Positions 7,897 through 14,264 of a DNA stretch of 32,985 nt are shown piece by piece; position 1 is the first letter of the stretch; the number at the start of each line of letters is the position of its first letter. A model generated the notes under the pieces. It had not been told where the DNA came from. It did not search any database and saw nothing but the letters and a program-made list of their open reading frames with translations. The stretch covers positions 1 to 32,985 of the forward strand of contig NZ_JAHYJB010000017.1 of NCBI RefSeq assembly GCF_019429335.1, read 5' to 3'. The position numbers were made by a program, and so were the translations under genes. This stretch comes from Sulfurimonas sp. GTDB taxonomy: Bacteria; Campylobacterota; Campylobacteria; Campylobacterales; Sulfurimonadaceae.

Positions 7897-8054
7897 CTTG
7901 CCAAATTCTCCCCTCTTGGTTTCATCTCTATATTGGCACCCTCAATCATCTTATCCCCCAAAAGCCTGACGCCTATGGTTCCTAGAATCATCAATCCAAA
8001 CACTATAAACAAAAAAAATAGTGCCAAAGAGTAGCGTCTAAGCCTCTCTCTCAT
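7893..8054 (-). CDS. 53-residue single-pass membrane protein, nirDL operon
   Basis: A short frame from ATG 8054 to TGA 7893 fills the space between two neighbours exactly: its ATG follows the stop of the 133-residue gene directly and its TGA overlaps the next ATG (ATGA). The protein starts MRERLRRYSLALFFL, with a basic N terminus and a helix of about 22 hydrophobic residues (9-31), and ends in a soluble tail MKPRGENLAR. The perfect fit into the operon is the main evidence that it is real. Family unknown. Confidence 0.7.
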   Translation of the reverse strand: MRERLRRYSLALFFLFIVFGLMILGTIGVRLLGDKMIEGANIEMKPRGENLAR

Positions 8055-8456
8055 CTACTGTTTTTTCTCCTCTATATCAGGCTCAACGCCAATCCACTCA
8101 ACACATCTTGACGTATGAAAATCTCTCTCATAATCACTGTTTTTAAAGAGGTTGTCCTCAAGCTTCCAGCCCATCTTCTGAGATATCAACACCGATCTTG
8201 AAGCAGTTCTGCGCATTTTGTTTTCACAAATAACAGTCTCCCCCGCAGTAAAAAGAGCCTGAACCTCTTCCATTCTTGATGTTGTCATATTATAGTGAAA
8301 AGCTATCATCAAAGATACCATCACCACGACAGATATCATCCCTTTTTTAAATGCGCCCTTTGGCACAAAATCCCTTGTAGTCACGATTGCCGTGACGACC
8401 AATATGAAAACAGCGATTACTATATACGCGCCCTCTAATTCTAAAAAAAGTTCCAT
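8055..8456 (-). CDS. Membrane protein with Cys-containing extracytoplasmic domain, nirDL operon
   Basis: 133 residues. Two hydrophobic helices (about 9-27 and 40-55) are followed by a soluble domain of about 75 residues containing two Cys, in VICENK and SRCVEWIG. These could form a disulfide or bind a cofactor. It starts 9 bp after the nirDL stop and is the second gene of that operon. No family recognised; I cannot say whether the tail is periplasmic without topology prediction. Confidence 0.65.
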   Translation of the reverse strand: MELFLELEGAYIVIAVFILVVTAIVTTRDFVPKGAFKKGMISVVVMVSLMIAFHYNMTTSRMEEVQALFTAGETVICENKMRRTASRSVLISQKMGWKLEDNLFKNSDYERDFHTSRCVEWIGVEPDIEEKKQ

Positions 8457-8465
8457 GTTTATTCC

Positions 8466-9464
8466 TTAATTGCCATATTGTTCTTCCCAAGCTTCAAACT
8501 CGGGAGTGAAGTACTCTATTCTTACTTTTTTAAACTCTCTTGAGCTGTAAAGCGGCATGTGGCTTTTTGAATCTATCTCCAGAGCCATCTCCTCTATAAT
8601 TGCATTTGTCTCCTCAGTGCTCTTTCCGTGAACCATTGTAAAGAGATTATACTGCCAATTCTCATACTTCGGGCGAAGGTAACAGTGGCTTACAGCGCTA
8701 AAAGCAGCCGCTTTTTCGCCTATCTCCTCTCCGTTTGCTTCATCAACATCCCATACAACCATGGCATTTGCACCAAAGCCTGCTTTTCTGTGGTTTAGGA
8801 TTGAGGCAAATCTTCTCATGACCCCTGCCCCTTGAAGTTCGTTTAATACATCAAAAAAAGTATTATAGTCAATATTCAGAGTATCTACAATATTCTTGAA
8901 AGGCTCCCTTACCATCTCTATATCGTTTTGTGCATATCTAATGATAGCGTGATGCAGAGGAGTAAGCTCAATATCTGTATGCGTTACTCTCTTTACCTCC
9001 TCTTTTTTCTGATCTTTTCCGGTAGTGTCTAGTTTTACGTTGATTTTAAAAAGCTTAAGAGTTGGAAGAGTGATATAATCCTCAGCGCCCGTAGCCTCTG
9101 CTAAAAATCCTACGGTTTTTTCCAGTCCGAGCTTGGACGTAGGTGAAACAGCAACGGTAAACCAGATGTTAAAGTCATGGTTTCTCTCATAATTATGCGA
9201 TATTCCCGGATGCGAATTTATAATCTTAACCGCATCACTTATCTTCTGCGGGGGAATTTTAAAAGCAACAAGAGATGATATATACCCCAATCGTTTAGTG
9301 TCAAATATCGCGGATGTCTGACGTATGATATTGCTTTTTTTCTGCTCTTGCAAAATCTCAAGAACCTCATCTTCACTCATATCCAATTCATCCGCTATCA
9401 CTTTAAACGGTCTTGCAACCAAAGGAAACTTCTTCTGAATACGTGATAAAATTTCGTCTTTCAT
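8466..9464 (-). CDS. nirDL: Siroheme decarboxylase, fused NirD-NirL (AsnC/Lrp-like)
   Basis: 332 residues made of two similar halves, each an N-terminal HTH followed by an AsnC-like ligand domain. The first half carries GISHNYERNHDFNIWFTV (about residues 87-104); the second carries SHCYLRPKYENWQYNLFTMVHG. These are the conserved His/Arg stretches of NirD/NirL/AhbA/AhbB siroheme decarboxylases, which convert siroheme to 12,18-didecarboxysiroheme. Fusion of the two subunits as NirDL is known in some denitrifiers. It is the first gene of a five-gene minus-strand operon; an FNR-type box with a matching TACAAT -10 lies upstream. SD GGAG is placed 10 bases before the ATG. Confidence 0.93.
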   Translation of the reverse strand: MKDEILSRIQKKFPLVARPFKVIADELDMSEDEVLEILQEQKKSNIIRQTSAIFDTKRLGYISSLVAFKIPPQKISDAVKIINSHPGISHNYERNHDFNIWFTVAVSPTSKLGLEKTVGFLAEATGAEDYITLPTLKLFKINVKLDTTGKDQKKEEVKRVTHTDIELTPLHHAIIRYAQNDIEMVREPFKNIVDTLNIDYNTFFDVLNELQGAGVMRRFASILNHRKAGFGANAMVVWDVDEANGEEIGEKAAAFSAVSHCYLRPKYENWQYNLFTMVHGKSTEETNAIIEEMALEIDSKSHMPLYSSREFKKVRIEYFTPEFEAWEEQYGN

Positions 9465-9504
9465 CTTCTTGTTACTCCGTCCATGCTTTTATTTTATTTT
9501 ATTA

Positions 9505-9510
9505 ATTGTA
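9505..9510 (-). promoter_or_regulatory. -10 element of nirDL promoter
   Basis: TACAAT on the minus strand. The centre of the FNR-type palindrome (9539.5) is 41.5 bp from the start site this -10 implies (about 9498), the classic class II activator geometry. Confidence 0.65.
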
Positions 9511-9532
9511 ATCTAATTTCAAGTGACACAAG

Positions 9533-9546
9533 TTGATTTTTATCAA
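9533..9546. promoter_or_regulatory. Perfect FNR/CRP-family box between nirDL and siroheme synthase gene
   Basis: TTGATTTTTATCAA is an exact match to the FNR consensus TTGAT-N4-ATCAA. It lies in a 141-bp divergent intergenic region. Both flanking promoters have a -10 hexamer at the distance expected for a site centred at -41.5: TACAAT (9510-9505, minus) and TATTAT (9569-9574, plus). The regulator could be an FNR, DNR or NssR-like protein; the box does not tell which. Confidence 0.8.
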
Positions 9547-9548
9547 TA

Positions 9549-9566
9549 ATAGTTTTTAAAAACTAT
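9549..9566. promoter_or_regulatory. 18-bp perfect palindrome overlapping the siroheme-side promoter
   Basis: ATAGTTTTTAAAAACTAT is self-complementary over 18 bp. It lies between the FNR box and the plus-strand -10, covering about -32 to -15 of the siroheme-synthase promoter. That is a repressor-like position; for nirDL it is upstream of the activator site. It may be an operator for a second regulator. Confidence 0.5.
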
Positions 9567-9568
9567 GA

Positions 9569-9574
9569 TATTAT
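9569..9574 (+). promoter_or_regulatory. -10 element of precorrin-2 dehydrogenase promoter
   Basis: TATTAT (5/6 to consensus) at the distance that puts the FNR box at -41.5 from a start near 9581; the gene begins 25 bp further at a TTG. Confidence 0.65.
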
Positions 9575-9605
9575 GTCGTATAAAAACAGATGAAAAGAGG
9601 CATAC

Positions 9606-10175
9606 TTGAGTTATTTTCCAGCCTTCTTAAAATTAGATAACAAAAAGATTCTAATCGTAGGCGGAGGCTGTATAGCCTTTGAAAAACTTGAACATCTCTT
9701 GGATTTTACTTCTGACATCTCCATAATAGCACTTAAGCTATCACCAGATATGAAAAGAGTTATAGAAGCCAGAGGTCTCTATTTTGAAAAAAGAGCCTAT
9801 AACGAAGGTGACATAAAAGATTTTGCCGTAGTTATTGTCGCCGTAGATGACATTGGACTTCAGGCACGGATATTCGCAGAATCCAAAAACTACAACTGCC
9901 TTTGCAACTCTGTGGATTCCGTAGATTATTGCGACTTTATTTTTCCATCTTACGTGAAAAAAGATGATCTTACCATTGCGATCTCCACCTCAGGAGCATC
10001 TCCGGCTGTTGCAAAACATCTGAGAAAATATCTTCAGAAGTTAATTCCCGCTAGCATCGGTGATTTTTTGCAAGAGATGAAAGAGTTAAGAAAAACCCTG
10101 CCAAAGGGCAAAGAGAGAATGAAAATGCTTGACAAAAAAGCAGAAGATTATATAAAAACATGGGATAAAAAATGA
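9606..10175 (+). CDS. Precorrin-2 dehydrogenase / sirohydrochlorin ferrochelatase (CysG N-domain/Met8 type)
   Basis: 189 residues. It oxidises precorrin-2 with NAD+ to sirohydrochlorin and inserts Fe2+ to give siroheme. Visible features are the Rossmann motif ILIVGGGCIAFEKLEHLL, the acidic VVIVAVDD region, CNSVDSVDYCDFIFP, and the conserved STSGASPAVAKHLRKYL helix. The start is TTG (reads MSYFPAFLKL) with AGAGG upstream; no ATG fits. In enterobacterial CysG this is fused to the methyltransferase; here the methyltransferase is a separate gene 11 kb away (21096). It overlaps the next gene by 4 bp (ATGA). Confidence 0.92.
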   Translation: MSYFPAFLKLDNKKILIVGGGCIAFEKLEHLLDFTSDISIIALKLSPDMKRVIEARGLYFEKRAYNEGDIKDFAVVIVAVDDIGLQARIFAESKNYNCLCNSVDSVDYCDFIFPSYVKKDDLTIAISTSGASPAVAKHLRKYLQKLIPASIGDFLQEMKELRKTLPKGKERMKMLDKKAEDYIKTWDKK

Positions 10176-10549
10176 ACATAAAAAAAGCTTTAATTTTCGG
10201 ATTTTTCACAGCCTTTTTAATACTGGGAGTAGTCACAATGAAAAGAGCGCTTCCTGAAGCAAAAGAGGAGCGTATATACACGGCTATAAAAGTTTACAGC
10301 CCTTACGTTGTAGAGAAAAAAGTAGGCGGACTAAATATCATTGACAAAAGAAACGGGGAAAAAGAGAGTCCTAGCTCTAAAGAAATTTTTCACAGACTTG
10401 ACGAACTTGACAAAAAGTGGGCAAAAGAGCACCTTAGAGTTGAAAACAACGAGATTATAATTATAGGTGAGAATAATCAGAGTGTTGCTAGAATCTTTAT
10501 TGAGACAGAAAAAGAGAGAGCGTTTGTTAAAAGATTTTACGGCATTTAA
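10172..10549 (+). CDS. Membrane-anchored unknown, coupled to siroheme synthesis gene
   Basis: 125 residues with one N-terminal helix (about residues 5-22) and a predicted soluble domain rich in charged residues and short beta-strands (VENNEIIIIGENNQSVARIFI). No Cys or His cluster. Its ATG overlaps the upstream stop, so it is under the same FNR-type promoter. Family not recognised; a role in siroheme or heme d1 handling at the membrane is only suggested by position. Confidence 0.6.
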   Translation: MNIKKALIFGFFTAFLILGVVTMKRALPEAKEERIYTAIKVYSPYVVEKKVGGLNIIDKRNGEKESPSSKEIFHRLDELDKKWAKEHLRVENNEIIIIGENNQSVARIFIETEKERAFVKRFYGI

Positions 10550-10565
10550 AATTATTTTACGCACT

Positions 10566-10585
10566 AAAACGAACGCGTCCGTTTT
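10566..10585. terminator. Bidirectional terminator-like hairpin
   Basis: AAAACG (10566-10571) pairs with CGTTTT (10580-10585), and ACG...CGT pairs inside with one A-C mismatch. The stem has an A-tract on one side and a T-tract on the other and sits between two convergent genes. Confidence 0.65.
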
Positions 10586-10590
10586 ATAAG

Positions 10591-11817
10591 TCAGTCTCTT
10601 AACTTAAAGGACAAGCAGAGTGCTGCAAAAAGCGTAAAGATTGCACTGCCATAAAGAACCGTATAGTTTAAGTAGTGCAAAATAACCCCTCCAATAATCG
10701 AGAAAAACATCCCCAAAGAGACTATATTCATCTGAAGAGCTATGTAGATAGGTCTTTTCTGAGCAGGTGCAATTTTAAGTATTAAGTTGCTTGAAGCTAT
10801 GCGGCTGCCGTCCATTGAAGCTCCTACCAAAAAGAAAATAGCAATGTACTCATAAAGCGATGAGGCATTAAAAGCCAAAACAATCGCCACCATCTGAAAA
10901 GATATCGAGAGTTTTGCAGTGAGTATGTTTCTGCCTCTTCCGCTGAGATTTCCCCACAAAAAATTGCTAAGCATCGCTCCGACCATTTGAGTGGTAATCA
11001 AAGAACCTATCGCAACACCCCCTAAGTCTATCTTCTGCTGGGCATCAAGTATTATAAAAGGCAGAGCTATAAGATATCCGTAAGCCAAAAAGAATGTCGT
11101 AACTTGAACCTGCAGATTTTTATCCGCCTTTAAAAGTGTCCATGAGTTTTTCAAAAACTCCATAAATGAGCTCTCCTTCTTTGAGACCTCCTCTTTTATT
11201 GGTTCCTCTACTAAAGAGAATGCAATATATCCAAGCCCCATAATAAACGAACTTATTATAAATAGATAGCCATAACTTTGCGGTGCTTCAAACGACTCCA
11301 GTATCCATGCAGCAAGTACTCCGCTGAGAAGTCCTCCTGCGCCGCTGAAAAACTGACGGTATGCCATCGTTTTGCCGCGAAACTTGTGGCTAAATATTTT
11401 AGCCATAATCTCCCTGAAGTAAATCGCGGCAAAACCCGCACTAAAAGAGAAGATAAATAGTCCAAAACCGATGGAAGCAAGGGTTACATTTGGATAATCT
11501 TCGCCAAAAAGGATAATTGCAACACCAATGAGAAACCATGAGAGAAATCTTACAAAAAATACTCTGCGAAGATATGGCATCATAACCATGTATGTCTGAG
11601 CGTGAAATGCGGCAAAGAGCTGAACTATAACGGCTCCGCCCCGAAGAAGCGCGGCAAAAAAACCGACAAGCATGGAGCTGCCGCCGAAGTAGTTTACGAT
11701 TAGCGGCAGGATTGTAGATGGTTCGGCGATAGTCGTGCCGATTGCCAGAAAAAAGCCATGCAGAATATTTTTCAGATGGCTTGAGAATTTATCTACTCTC
11801 TCTTTTTCATGACTCAT
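10591..11817 (-). CDS. MFS transporter
   Basis: 408 residues, about 12 hydrophobic helices with a charged central loop (EEPIKEEVSKKESSFMEF) dividing two six-helix halves, the standard MFS plan. Motif-A-like basic residues occur after helix 2 and in HKFRGKTMAYRQ after helix 4. The substrate cannot be told. Its ATG lies 2 bp after the stop of the TrpD2-like gene, so the two form an operon. Confidence 0.8.
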   Translation of the reverse strand: MSHEKERVDKFSSHLKNILHGFFLAIGTTIAEPSTILPLIVNYFGGSSMLVGFFAALLRGGAVIVQLFAAFHAQTYMVMMPYLRRVFFVRFLSWFLIGVAIILFGEDYPNVTLASIGFGLFIFSFSAGFAAIYFREIMAKIFSHKFRGKTMAYRQFFSGAGGLLSGVLAAWILESFEAPQSYGYLFIISSFIMGLGYIAFSLVEEPIKEEVSKKESSFMEFLKNSWTLLKADKNLQVQVTTFFLAYGYLIALPFIILDAQQKIDLGGVAIGSLITTQMVGAMLSNFLWGNLSGRGRNILTAKLSISFQMVAIVLAFNASSLYEYIAIFFLVGASMDGSRIASSNLILKIAPAQKRPIYIALQMNIVSLGMFFSIIGGVILHYLNYTVLYGSAIFTLFAALCLSFKLRD

Positions 11818-11819
11818 GT

Positions 11820-12725
11820 TTATGAAAGAGATTCGCTTAGTTTTTCGTATGCTTCATTAATAGTTGCGGCTTTTTGAGCAACAAAAAGATAAACTGCCGC
11901 ATTTAGACGTGCCAACTTTAAAAACTCTGCCGATGGGTTATTTACCTGCTCCAGCGACTCTTGCAGTGTTATTCTCTCCCAAGATTTCGTATAGTTTATA
12001 CCGTAATACTCAGGGTCGATAATAATCTCCTCTACGTCATTTCCGTCGGCAATCCATAAACGACCTTTACTAAAAAGCTCGGGCGTTCCTTCGTTTCCCT
12101 GTATAAGAGCAAGTCTTTTATATCTTGAAGCAAAGGTGTCAATATATTTTTGAACGAAAGGTTTGTGAAAAACACCCGTAATGGCATAGTCGCTATTAGC
12201 CACTTTTGTCAGCTTTTCAATAGTGTTTAGCCCTGTTCTAAGACCGAGCCTCATGCGAAGCGGCGTTAAATCATGCATCTCTTTGAAAAAATCTGCTCTG
12301 TCAAAATAGTGAAGATTTTTATTCAGCTCAATATTGGTAGCCACCTCTTTTAGAGTTATGCCCGCCTTTGCCGGCACCAAATCATCGCCCGCTACGACAA
12401 GATTTAGTTCAGAGTTTTCAAGAACTTTGGCAACAAGCGGAAATATAAACGGGTTGTTTGCTTTTCCGTCAAACGGGTAACCAAGCTCTATGGAGTTAGC
12501 AACTGCTCTTTTTTTGATAAAGAGATTACTCGCTTCAACAACCCCCCTAAACTCATCTGTTGTCTCGGGCTTAAGCCTCCATCCAAGCAAAAACGCAGCT
12601 ATCTGCTCATTATGAACATTTTGTTTTAAAATCTCCTCCATCATTGCTTTTGACTCTTCAAAAGTCAAATCCCTATTCCCCTTGACGCCCGTCCCCACTG
12701 CGTGTATATACTTAAAAAAATCCAT
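11820..12725 (-). CDS. TrpD2/YbiB-like glycosyltransferase family 3 protein
   Basis: 301 residues with the anthranilate phosphoribosyltransferase-like fold. The N-terminal helical domain (LTFEESKAMMEEIL...NEQIAAFLLGWRLKPETTDEF) and the GKANNPFIFPLVAKVLE segment are typical. The catalytic GTGGD loop of true TrpD is replaced by VAGDD, and the gene is not with other trp genes, which points to the TrpD2 (YbiB) group. E. coli YbiB binds nucleic acid and is linked to the SOS response. Cellular role here unknown. Confidence 0.75.
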   Translation of the reverse strand: MDFFKYIHAVGTGVKGNRDLTFEESKAMMEEILKQNVHNEQIAAFLLGWRLKPETTDEFRGVVEASNLFIKKRAVANSIELGYPFDGKANNPFIFPLVAKVLENSELNLVVAGDDLVPAKAGITLKEVATNIELNKNLHYFDRADFFKEMHDLTPLRMRLGLRTGLNTIEKLTKVANSDYAITGVFHKPFVQKYIDTFASRYKRLALIQGNEGTPELFSKGRLWIADGNDVEEIIIDPEYYGINYTKSWERITLQESLEQVNNPSAEFLKLARLNAAVYLFVAQKAATINEAYEKLSESLS

Positions 12726-12810
12726 TTTTTTTCTCTACTTTATGCAATTTTATTTATTTACTCGTATGATATAATCATTTTGTTAATATGATTCATAAAG
12801 AGAGATTTAC

Positions 12811-12953
12811 ATGTCAAAAGTGGTTTTAACAACAGGGGCAACGTCTGGGATGGGGGATTGTCGACTCTCTTAGATTTGAGACTCTTCCTTTTAGTATAAG
12901 AGTTAAGCGACATAGAGTTTGAAAGCAGGATTAAAGAGAGCTTCGGGATTTAA
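12811..12953 (+). pseudogene. Decayed short-chain dehydrogenase gene (N- and C-terminal scraps)
   Basis: An ATG at 12811 opens MSKVVLTTGATSGMG, the SDR cofactor loop TGxxxGxG, and stops after 20 codons. Shifting frame by one base at about 12856 gives VDSLRFETLPFSIRV, which matches the SDR region after the catalytic YxxxK (typically 'SDSLRxELxPFGIxV'). A third frame gives SDIEFESRIKESFGI and a stop at 12951-12953, resembling an SDR tail. So about 200 internal codons are missing: a gene eroded by internal deletions, still preceded by a TATAAT (12770-12775). Confidence 0.8.
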
Positions 12954-12957
12954 ATTC

Positions 12958-12990
12958 TTACTCTCCAGAGCCTTAAAGGTCGGAGAGTAA
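12958..12990. terminator. Long hairpin between converging units
   Basis: TTACTCTCC (12958-12966) pairs perfectly with GGAGAGTAA (12982-12990), and the loop contains a smaller CCT/AGG pair. There is no U-run. It is placed just after the SDR remnant and 13 bp before the stop of the convergent lipoprotein gene. Confidence 0.5.
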
Positions 12991-13003
12991 ACATAAGAAA
13001 AGC

Positions 13004-13387
13004 TTAGTGCTTCTCCTCTTTTTGCAGTTCTTCTACGATTGCGCCTCTAAGTTTTAAGAGCTCGTCCATCGGAGCATTTTTATTATCGCCGTAGATATGT
13101 TGATTATGATAGATTATAGTAGAAGATGCTGTCTCTCCGTTGAAAGACTTCTCAACCAATACCGCCTCACTCTTAAACTCTGTTACACGCCACCCCTCTT
13201 TTTTCGCCGCAGCTTTAACTGCCTTTAACACATCTTCACTTTTGTGATGACCGACATATATCGCAGTTTCAGGTATGCTCCCATTACTTTTTTCAATTTC
13301 TGGAGCCATCTCTAAAGACGACGCACAACCGCTCCCCAACACAAAAGCCGCTATGGATATAGCAACTATACTTAAGATTTTTCTCAT
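13004..13387 (-). CDS. Small lipoprotein
   Basis: 127 residues with a clear lipoprotein signal: MRKI, hydrophobic core, then lipobox LGSGCAS with Cys21. The mature part has a small alpha/beta domain (ETAIYVGHHKSEDVLKAVKAAAKKEGWRVTEF). No family recognised. GGGG ribosome site just before the ATG. Monocistronic; divergent from the 64-residue gene at 13508. Confidence 0.7.
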   Translation of the reverse strand: MRKILSIVAISIAAFVLGSGCASSLEMAPEIEKSNGSIPETAIYVGHHKSEDVLKAVKAAAKKEGWRVTEFKSEAVLVEKSFNGETASSTIIYHNQHIYGDNKNAPMDELLKLRGAIVEELQKEEKH

Positions 13388-13433
13388 CCCCTACCCCTTT
13401 TTTTGTATAAATTAAACGCAAAATTAATTTTAT

Positions 13434-13464
13434 TTGAAAAAAATTAATTAATCAATGATATAAT
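13434..13464 (+). promoter_or_regulatory. Candidate sigma70 promoter for the 64-residue gene
   Basis: TTGAAA (13434-13439) and TATAAT (13459-13464) with a long 19-bp spacer, 43 bp before the ATG. The -10 is perfect; the spacing makes the -35 uncertain. Confidence 0.45.
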
Positions 13465-13507
13465 AATCGAGATAAAATATAATTTAAATTTAAGAAAAGA
13501 GTATTAA

Positions 13508-13702
13508 ATGGTCTTTCAAGATTTTGTGATGGTTTGCGTTATGGCTGTTCCCATGCTAATGTTTTCAGTTTTTCCTGGCATTAAGCTAAGCGACTATCTT
13601 CAAGAGAAATACAACCTACAAGAGAAGCAAAAAAGAGCCGTTGCAATTTCGACTACACTGCTGTTTGCCCTTACTCTCTCATCCCTTCTGCACTTCATCT
13701 AA
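13508..13702 (+). CDS. Small two-helix membrane protein
   Basis: 64 residues: hydrophobic helix (about 5-24), a basic, Gln-rich hydrophilic link LSDYLQEKYNLQEKQKR, and a second helix (about 45-62). ATG with a weak AAGAG upstream. It lies before the nor operon but has its own promoter and a following hairpin, so it is probably a separate unit. Family not recognised. Confidence 0.55.
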   Translation: MVFQDFVMVCVMAVPMLMFSVFPGIKLSDYLQEKYNLQEKQKRAVAISTTLLFALTLSSLLHFI

Positions 13703-13728
13703 CTACGCTTAAATAAGCCATACTATAT

Positions 13729-13755
13729 TACTAAAGTTACCAACTTTCTTTAGTA
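13729..13755 (+). terminator. Hairpin after the 64-residue gene
   Basis: TACTAAAG (13729-13736) pairs with CTTTAGTA (13748-13755) across an 11-base loop; only a short, interrupted T stretch follows. Confidence 0.4.
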
Positions 13756-13815
13756 TGTTTCATATTGTTACACCGATAATAAAACAAACCTTAAATTTTA
13801 AATTAAGTAAAAAAA

Positions 13816-13829
13816 TTGATTTATGTCAA
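13816..13829 (+). promoter_or_regulatory. FNR-type box upstream of the nor operon
   Basis: TTGATTTATGTCAA differs from TTGAT-N4-ATCAA at one base. A TAAACT hexamer at 13852-13857 would be the -10 of a promoter starting near 13864, putting the box at -41.5. This is the same geometry as at the nirDL/siroheme intergenic region. Confidence 0.65.
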
Positions 13830-13899
13830 CTTGTTTAGAAATAAATAGGACTAAACTACTCTTGATTCTGAAAAATTTAGTAATTGAAGGAGAGACAAA

Positions 13900-14226
13900 A
13901 TGGTTGGTGGAATTTTGATGACACAGGATATTCATGTTGATGATTTCTTGACAATATTTGTATCTTCTACTCTTGTTTTAGTATTTGGAGGATTCTATGT
14001 TGGTATATATACAGCCGTTAAAGTAAAACTGCTTAAAAAATGGGCTATGTCCATTAGCTACCTTTTTTGGATGCTATGCGCTTACTGCATGTATCTGATG
14101 GGAAGTTTAATGCATGTAAATGATTTTACGGTCAAGGCGTTAGTTGTTGCTGCTATTGGATTATTTCTACTTCCTCATGCAGTTTATTACATGCAAGACC
14201 GTGTTCACGAAGAGAATGAACACTAA
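13900..14226 (+). CDS. Membrane protein, first gene of the nor operon
   Basis: 108 residues with three hydrophobic segments (about 17-40, 52-70 and 76-96) and a short charged C-terminal tail ending HEENEH. GGAG ribosome site before ATG 13900. It precedes norC by 38 bp under the FNR-type promoter. It is not NorD, NorE or NorQ by length or motif. Possibly a NOR assembly or accessory subunit; family not recognised. Confidence 0.6.
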   Translation: MVGGILMTQDIHVDDFLTIFVSSTLVLVFGGFYVGIYTAVKVKLLKKWAMSISYLFWMLCAYCMYLMGSLMHVNDFTVKALVVAAIGLFLLPHAVYYMQDRVHEENEH

Positions 14227-14264
14227 CTTATATATATTGACCCATAAATTTATAGGAGGGTACA

